Assembly: GCA_001247695.2 (NCBI GenBank)
Contig: LGRX02028899.1
Span: forward strand, 1 to 23,700
Source of the DNA: Cymbomonas tetramitiformis
Lineage: Eukaryota > Chlorophyta > Pyramimonadophyceae > Pyramimonadales > Pyramimonadaceae
DNA: 23,700 nt
Direction of reading: 5' to 3'
Position 1 is the stretch's first letter. Each line of letters begins with the position of its first letter. The position numbers were made by a program, and so were the translations under genes. Below the pieces are notes generated by a model. It was given only the letters and a program-made list of their open reading frames with translations, made no database searches and was not told the origin of the DNA. Shown here piece by piece: positions 17,134 through 23,700 of the stretch.

Positions 17134-19448
17134 TAGTAGAGTGATGCATACAAGAATGGTATCCTTATCTTGTGACCTTCCCTAATCCTGTAGTGTAGTA
17201 CATGATGGAAATTGTAAGATGTCGTGATTTTGGTAAGCCATGAATCTTCTAACAAATACAATCAGATTTGAGAAATGTTACGAGAAGAATAATATTAAAA
17301 CTTTGATTGCTTCCTATGGGTGTGATGACTATGGTGCACTGATGTGACATGAAACACCGGAACATTCAGCCTCTGTGGCTGTTTGAGGAATACGACATGC
17401 CTATCGAGGTGGAGATTTAAGTTGCTGCATCATGGTAACACGACTGAAAAGAATTCCACGATCTCTAACACCAAATACAGGGCTGGCGTCGAAATACGCG
17501 ATACCGTACTGTGAGTCTACTTGCGCAGTGTTAGTGTCATGCAGATGAAATGACTTGTTATCAGGATCAGCGGGACATCTTCATGCACATAGAGGGTTTC
17601 GGCTACCGTAATTGCTCAGCCTGCAGATTGGTGTAATGGGTATTATCCTTAGGAGTACACATTATTAAACATCAACCCTGGTTTAGCACAACGCACTTAC
17701 CGCGTGTGCCAAACTCAGAGGCATCCGATAGTAGACACGGACCGCGACTTAATAAGCGACGCTTCTCCCGGCGCGAACGGGGCATACAATGCTACACTGG
17801 CAATTCACGACAGTGAAAATACACAAAATGGTTTATAGTGATTAGATATCGAACACTTACGACACAGTATAATTCTCGTATCATATCCGTACTGAGATAA
17901 ATGTAAACACACTCGCACTTGCGTAAAGAACGTTGGCGTGTTAGCACATGATGATGATGTACATGTAGGCGTACCCGTAGGAGTACACATTATCGCGGCA
18001 TCTTCTCGGTCTGTACAAGACCGCGATACATCCTCACCAACTGACGTGTCAAATTCTTCACATGCCATTTGTATGGTGTCAGAAATTGAATTGAGTATCT
18101 TATTGTTGAAATATCTGCACGACACATTTCGATGAAATCGGGTTAGCAATGCGACAGTGCACACACGGCGTGGCAGGGCGCAGGTAGGTGCAATTTGCAT
18201 ATTAAAAAAAAAGGTGAGTAGTTTTTTGCCCTTTTTCGTATTCGATATCCAGTTCCCTTGCAATACGAATGTGACCACTTCCGCGACTCAGATATGATGA
18301 AAGTGATAATGGCCATTTTGCAACATCTTTGTTGTGCAGAGAGGTGGCTATTTTACGTTTTGGCCCATTTTAAAATGCAAATTGAACTAGGAAAATGGGC
18401 ATATGCTGGCCTTAGCGTGTGTGGAAATGGCGATTCAGGAGCACGCAAAAATATTTAAAAATGGAAATATCATGAAAAACGGCATTTTAGTGGTTTTGGG
18501 GGCCCGATGATCCCACGGATGGCGGCAAAGGTGCTTGCAAATGTCAAGGAACTTATTTGCAGCATGTATTATCGACCTGAACTCGTGGGACCATCAAATA
18601 TGCCTTAAGATGCCCATTACCAACGCACCACTATCAGCATCATATCTGAGTCATGAAAGTGGGCGTGTCATAGTGAATATAATAGCCAGATTTCTAGCGT
18701 TGGCTACTCTTGATCAATATCTAATATGCATTTGTGCTACAGCACGGTGCCGTTTGAAATGTAGTATTTGCTTCATTTATATTGACTGAAACACTCCTGG
18801 CTCACAAATTTCTTGGTGCGTGAGGTCAGTGGACCTATAAAGAATCGGCACAACGCACTGTTCAATACTCCAATTGCCACTGCAATAACAGTAGGTTTTA
18901 TTTTCCCCGGCGCAAATAGGAATATGGGGGCCTTTCATTCCCCATCCGAGATGAGGTAAATGTGACTTCCGAAAACAAGTAACTTGGGATGCTTTCCCTA
19001 GGAACATTGCTTTTCACCGGAGGAGATTTGACGTGTTTCCGAAACAAGTAACTTGGGGTGGTTTTAGCGTCGGGGGTGCTGGGGGGGGACTAAACATGGC
19101 ATCATAAGTCACGTGACCCGGGAAATGTCATTCGGTTCGATTTATGTATAAATAATGATATAGAATGAAATTAAAATAAGTAAATTTCCAACTCATTGCT
19201 TCCAGAACAAGTCAATTTTGCTCCGGAAAGAAGCAAATTTCTAACTCTTTTCGGGAAGAAGTCGATTTTTCTCCGGGAAAATCAATGTTTCTCAAAAAAG
19301 TACATACAGTTATATAAATATCGATGCGGTTACTGCACACACCACCTTGTCAAGGTATACACATGTTTACATCACTGGAGTATCGAAGCGTATGTGCTGC
19401 AATAAGAAGAACTTCAGGAGCGTGCGCTAGCATCAGTTCGTGATGCAC
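17134..19448. other. AT-rich non-coding stretch
   Basis: No recognisable gene. The longest frame is 157 residues on the minus strand (17805-18278); it is rich in Cys, Ser and Thr without a known pattern. TAGGAGTACACATTAT occurs twice (near 17650 and 17978). Degenerate direct repeats lie at 18967-19058 and 19204-19277. A palindrome GTCACGTGAC with a G-box core lies at 19108-19117. Confidence 0.5.
18967..19058. repeat. Imperfect direct repeat pair
   Basis: TTCCGAAAACAAGTAACTTG (18967) recurs as TTCCGAAACAAGTAACTTG about 70 bp on (19037). A looser second pair, ending TCCGG, lies at 19204-19226 and 19255-19278. They look like short decayed tandem units. Confidence 0.6.
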
Positions 19449-19832
19449 TCAAAGCCCATGTGATTCCATACGCCAGTGCAGGGTATGCGCATCATCACCT
19501 GTGACGCGGCTTTCACGCTCTCTCAGGTGGTTCTTAACACAATCAATATCCGCTTGAGACTTCACCTTGTACTGCTTGGCTAGCCGGTCCACATCAGCAT
19601 ATGCACCCTGCAATGAGCACCATTCTTCCCCATTCTTATCACATGCCGAAATCTTCCACCGGCAAAGAACAGGTGCCGAATAGAACCTCTCAACTAGGGG
19701 GGTAATGAAAACTGGCCAGAGTCCCAATAATTCAGCATCCTGGAGTAGTTTCGCCTTCGGATCACATGACAGGACATCACCACCATCCAGGTACCCAATA
19801 TAACTGGCTAAACCAAATAGGTAAACTTGAAA
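19449..19832 (-). CDS. Candidate terminal exon, unknown protein
   Basis: A minus-strand frame opens right after an in-frame TAG that is itself part of a plausible splice acceptor (CAACTTTAG|TTTCAAG, exon start 19832), and ends with a stop at 19449. It gives about 127 residues with a protein-like mix: a hydrophobic start, DGGD and CDP motifs, a Trp/Cys-rich middle (LCRWKISACDKNGEEW) and an Arg/Glu-rich end. I do not recognise it. It could be a piece of a DNA transposon protein or of a host gene whose other exons lie to the right. No second exon could be assigned with confidence. Confidence 0.35.
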   Translation of the reverse strand, partial: FQVYLFGLASYIGYLDGGDVLSCDPKAKLLQDAELLGLWPVFITPLVERFYSAPVLCRWKISACDKNGEEWCSLQGAYADVDRLAKQYKVKSQADIDCVKNHLRERESRVTGDDAHTLHWRMESHGL

Positions 19833-21710
19833 CTAAAGTTGGCACCCAACGACTTGGCATGCGTACTGAAGCACCTAAGAAATGTCTGCTCCCCACAGGT
19901 GCAGCAACCTTCTCACTCCCCACACCACATAAAAGCCTTCGGGGCACTGTCAGGACAACTTTGTATTGAGTTCATCTACACCGTCAACGAAATAGCCGCT
20001 TATAAAACTTGCCCGTACCTATCCCTGGCAGGTCGAAGCCGTGATCACCTGAAAAATACTTTGCCATTCCGACTCGCTATATTTTGTTGGCTGAAATTCT
20101 TTTACCTGGCCACGCCTCCACCTTCCATAAATTTAATCACTCCCACATGTTTCACTGGAGTCGGTGTAAACTTCGAGCCGGTTAGCGGAGATACGGAAGT
20201 GATATACTGATTGCCAGCCTCTGGCCAAATGTGCCATTTCAGATCCAAGCCGCTTGGATGGCAGGCTGCAATTCATCGATCCTTTGACAGATCCTGATAA
20301 AATCAGGCAGAGTGCACAGCGCCTGAGAAGTTGCTCATTGCACGCATTTGACATTGTGGTTGTGACATGCCTGTTCAGATCATTGGAATCCCGACTTGAT
20401 GTGCACACATGCTTATCATTTCACCATTTTGGGTAACCAAGAGCATCCTAGCCACCAGATTGCCTGGATAGTTCTATTTGACTGCTCTATATAGACTATC
20501 TTGATCAGAACTACTGCTTTTGATCTGACGGCTCTGGAAATCCTGAACGACCTACCGGTATATAAACCTCAAAAAGTCCGTAGGCTCCAATTTAACCATA
20601 ATAGGGATTCTGCACGACATTTTTAACATATTTTCCCAATTGCGATTGGCTACCACGCATGGATTGTTGTTCTTTTACATCTTGTGCGTAGCCGAGCTTC
20701 TCGATGAAAGAATGTGAACGCATTTTCGAAGCCTCTCTCACACCTCTCACCCTTCTCATTCGCACTTCAATCCTCTCCTGTCAAAGATTGATGTTCCTTA
20801 CACAGCGCCCTAAGACTACGTCACACGCGGAATTCACTGGGCCTGCCTCAGGCCTCCATGACGCTCCGGGACACGTGTGACGGCGACTTTGAGGGAAGCA
20901 TACCCGGGCCCAAGGTAGGGGCTTGCGGATGGCAAACATCCAAGGGGAGGCGCAGAAGTCCATGTAAATCACTTCCAGGGCACCTGTTCCAACCCCCAGC
21001 CATGCAAATCACAGCGTGAGGCCTGCACCCGTCCAATCTAAAGAATGGGGCTCCCCAGCCATCCGATTCACTGTGCTGGGCTCCCCACCATCCAGATCAA
21101 AATATCCGCTCCTTGCAGAAGCTACTGAGGGCCGGAGAGACGGGTCTGGCAGGGCACACACCAGTTCGCACAAACTGCGCATACAGCACCTCCACCTGCA
21201 TGTTGGCCGGAGACCCTCGCTTTAGCTCATCCCTCTTTCCCACATCCCGCACCCTGCGCACTGTGCATGGTGCCTGCCAGAGCGACACCGGCGCCACAGA
21301 TATGCTGGTGCACACCAAGGCCTGATGCATGAGACACACGGGGGCAAGTAGGAAGGTGCTTCCACCTGAGGTGTTTTGAGGAAGTCCATGAGAACTAGCA
21401 GACTGCCCACGGCCAGGTGCTTCCACCCGAGGGGCGCCTATACAACCATCGGCCAAGGAGGGCATGCGGGCTCAGCATCAACCCCTCGGCATCCAGCATG
21501 CCACTTTTGGAGTTCAGTACTATGCCCAGAGTTCGCACTGATGCTACAAGTCGATCTGGGTAAACGTTACACCAACCAGTACCCTTATGTAGGCCGTATG
21601 CAATGGAGCACCGTCTAGGCGAGCCCAATAAACTTGTTCAAGTTGTCAACGGGAGGGCCGCCGCAGAAAGTTCCGCATGTTTCACTGTCTAGCTTCATTC
21701 TCTGCCCGTG
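19833..21710. other. No assignable gene
   Basis: Frames of up to 127 residues on both strands lack known domains. 20855-20914 on the plus strand ends in AAG|GTAGGG, a fair donor, and codes a short protein-like peptide (residues DTCDGDFEGSIPGPK), so it may be an exon. 21097-21465 on the minus strand is open but unrecognised. Confidence 0.4.
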
Positions 21711-21929
21711 TCATCCCCGCTTCAGTCACTGCCTCTGTCATCCCCGCACATATCACCGCCTATTACCGCCCCGCTTCAGGCACCCCTCTGTCATCCCCGC
21801 TTCAGTCACCCCTCTGTCATCTTCGCTTCAGTCACCGCTCTGTCATCCCCACTTCAGTCACCGCCTGTGCCATCCCCGCACCAGTCACCGCCTGTGTCAT
21901 CCCCGCACCAGTCACCGCCTGCGTCATGG
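21711..21929. repeat. Minisatellite, 26-27 bp unit, about 8-9 copies
   Basis: Units begin TCATCCCCGC and continue TTCAGTCACC. Starts are near 21711, 21738, 21765 (degenerate), 21791, 21817, 21843, 21870, 21897 and 21924. Copies differ by a few bases, so it is not a fresh array. The frames through it (Pro/Ser/His-rich) are products of the repeat. Confidence 0.9.
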
Positions 21930-22026
21930 TCGCGGGACCCATTGCGGAGACCAGCTGGCACAGAGCAATCTTTCTCATAATGTGTGAACCAGTGAGCAAC
22001 CCCATCACCACATGAATGTAGTCGGC

Positions 22027-22059
22027 AGATACTCTTGAGATACTCTTGAGATACTCTTG
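22027..22059. repeat. Three perfect 11-bp tandem units
   Basis: AGATACTCTTG is repeated three times without change. Confidence 0.95.
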
Positions 22060-23051
22060 CATGGCAATCTGCAGTTGTCAGCCGACATCCAATGTCCCGA
22101 GCTGCAACAGCCTAGTGCTCGGAATTCCACATCTCCCGAAGACCCCTTCACGCTAAGCCGAAGGCCACGTGGCATGGGACATTCTTCCCTTGCCTGAGGC
22201 CGCTGACCACCTTCTGGGATCAGCTGGAAACATATGATCGGCCAATCCATCCCGCAGCGAGCTCTTCGATGAGGCCCCCCTGGCATGGCGGTCGAGCTAG
22301 GCGGGTGCTCGCGAGGGGCGTCTCGGCTCACCTGGTTGAGGAAGTGGTCATGCGTCTTTGCAGTGTCGATGACAAACATTTCGAGCACTGGAAACGCCCA
22401 CGAGGACGCCCTGGCAGTATTCTCAAGCCTCCCTGCTCCCAACGACGGATTGAACTGCCTCTATTTTCCGGGTCTCTGGATACAACACTGGTTGTGAGTG
22501 ATCAATAAAGTGCGGATCTGCCCGTAACTGCCCAGTCTCTGCAGCACGGTTTTCACATTTGCAGAGTGAGCCTCGGCACAGGCCCATCACGCTCAGCATG
22601 CCGTGTCGTGACTCTCCACGCACCGCCACGTTGGCAATGCTTCGCGGTGTTACCAGCAGCGGCGGCGTGAACATGCCCGGCAGAATCCACAGGGACCTCA
22701 CCTTCGATTGCCCTGGCTGAAGGGTACACCGGCCAGACCGTCTCTTCCCAGATGAACCTATGCTCGTCAAATCCCCTTCCCCCCCCGGGGCACCGCCGTC
22801 ACGGCTTATGAAGTCCCGCACTGCCAGCAGTGAGCAGCTACACAAGGCGGTGTGGTGAACGCCAATCGAGGGAACCACTATGCTTGGAGTATCATCTTTT
22901 GGCACGCCATCGATGGTTGGCACATACATGGCATATACATTTGGAGGAGCGTTTCATCAATCCAGGCATTCCCTACTGACGCAGAAGATGCTTGAAGCCA
23001 AGAAGTGCCTATTTGCAGGATGTGCATCTGAAAACCGTTTCCCCCTTACAG
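22060..23051. other. No assignable gene, possible exons
   Basis: GC-richer than 17-20 kb. The minus-strand frame 22423-22929 (168 residues) is open but unrecognised. The lower part of the stretch could be an intron of the gene whose last exon is at 23052, since it ends in a pyrimidine-rich acceptor (CCCCCTTACAG). Confidence 0.35.
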
Positions 23052-23280
23052 GAATGATGCTTCAGGCAAAATGGCATGTCTGGATCTCCAGGATGCACTG
23101 CACATCGTCGATCGTACGGGCCAGATTGCATCAAGCCGTGGGAGAATCAGGGAGCTGGGGCTCGCGCCCGCCAGACTAGATTCTGTGAATGAGCTGTCCC
23201 GGCTGCTGAGGCAACGCGATTCCACGGTTACCCCACAGGGCCCCACATCACTAAAAATAATGGGAAATTGTCAGCAATGA
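23052..23280 (+). CDS. Candidate terminal exon, unknown protein
   Basis: A strong-looking acceptor (CCCCCTTACAG, ending 23051) is followed by an open frame (AAT at 23053, phase 1) to TGA at 23278-23280. The ~75-residue peptide looks like real protein, with alternating hydrophobic and charged positions (ALHIVDRTGQIASS, LDSVNELSRLLRQR). I do not recognise the family. Upstream exons were not found. It converges on the minus-strand exon at 23309 with only 28 bp between stops. Confidence 0.35.
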
Positions 23281-23308
23281 GAGATGCGGAGGCTTCGGAG
23301 CAGGGCGC

Positions 23309-23435
23309 CTACTTGAAGTGACGTGCGGCTTCTGGGTTGCTGGCATACTTGGTGCCCTTCAGCTTGTTAGCGTTGATAGGGTCGTTGAACGCATCATAGG
23401 AGTAAAGGCGCTGCGTAAAGCCTGAACTGTTGAGG
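23309..23435 (-). CDS. Candidate terminal exon, unknown protein
   Basis: On the minus strand an acceptor (GATGTGCAG, before 23435) leads into 41 residues ending KYASNPEAARHFK and TAG at 23309-23311. The basic/aromatic C-terminus reads like a conserved protein end, but I cannot name it. The frame is also open upstream to 23626 without splicing; that part overlaps a tandem repeat and looks non-coding. Confidence 0.35.
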
Positions 23436-23599
23436 CTGCACATCGCACACACCCGCTTAGTCCTTCCTACCCCCTGCACATGCCTCCCACACAAACCATT
23501 TGGCATCCCAAGATGCCCCCATCGCAACACTCCGAAGCCAAAGCGCCCATTGGCCGCCTCTGCCCCCGTGCTCCTCAAAGAAAGTAATTTTCTCCCCAT

Positions 23600-23700
23600 C
23601 TTGATGATGACGACGCGCATTTCCACAGCTTGATGACAACGATGCTCATTTCCCCTGCTTGATGATGATGACGATGCGCATTTCCCCTACTTGATGATGA
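23600..23700. repeat. Tandem repeat, 29-32 bp unit, running off right edge
   Basis: Units start CTTGATGA and continue ...GATGCGCATTTCCCC, at 23600, 23629, 23658 and 23690. They include short GAT runs of variable length. Confidence 0.85.

Noticed and set aside
21711..21929. CRISPR array
   Set aside because: Units are contiguous with no unique spacers, and the DNA is eukaryotic.
17134..23700. tRNA, rRNA or snRNA genes
   Set aside because: I looked for cloverleaf-like arms and conserved boxes by eye and saw none; a covariance-model scan would be the proper test.

Overview
The window is eukaryotic nuclear DNA. It holds one clear host gene broken by 17 spliceosomal introns, set among retroelement sequence and non-coding DNA. 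The host gene is RPN1 (26S proteasome regulatory-particle base subunit). Its protein looks closest to green-lineage versions, and the LTR element uses a plant-like primer-binding site for initiator tRNA-Met. A green or charophyte-type alga is my best guess, but this is inference; the organism cannot be fixed from the sequence alone.

Layout. Bases 1-930 hold the 5' end of a Ty3-type element on the minus strand: a Gag N-terminus runs off the left edge, and a perfect 11-bp inverted repeat lies at 904-930. Bases 1018-2154 hold a truncated plus-strand reading frame with an NPPF motif, resembling the PCIF1-type N6-adenine methyltransferase domain. A second unrecognised frame and GC-rich hairpins follow. 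Bases 3170-9729 are RPN1: 18 exons reconstructed by homology and splice phase, with an 891-residue product. Bases 10035-17128 are a complete-ended 7,094-bp LTR retrotransposon on the minus strand, 305 bp after the RPN1 stop. It has 506-bp LTRs differing at only 4 positions, a 5-bp target duplication, a primer-binding site and a polypurine tract. Bases 17134-23700 are mostly without recognisable genes; they hold several tandem repeats and three unassigned candidate exons.

The main find is the gene content of the LTR element. Read along its minus strand it encodes Gag (matrix/capsid part, then a CCHC-like knuckle and a long tail), then the end of an integrase with a GPY/F-like module, a chromodomain, and a C5-cytosine DNA methyltransferase fused after the chromodomain. 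The methyltransferase has motif I, the catalytic PPC and ENP. Protease, reverse transcriptase, RNase H and the front of integrase are missing. About 460 bp of unrelated sequence lies where they should be. The copy is therefore a very recent insertion of a deleted, probably non-autonomous derivative, or it lost its core soon after insertion. Its frames are also broken: a TAG inside gag, a +1 frame change before the knuckle, and a +1 frame change inside the methyltransferase just after motif I.

The Gag at the left edge is a clear but diverged relative of the Gag in the complete element, so at least two lineages of this retroelement group flank RPN1. The methyltransferase-like fragment at 1018-1539 means that two different nucleic-acid methyltransferase types sit in the repetitive DNA around one housekeeping gene.
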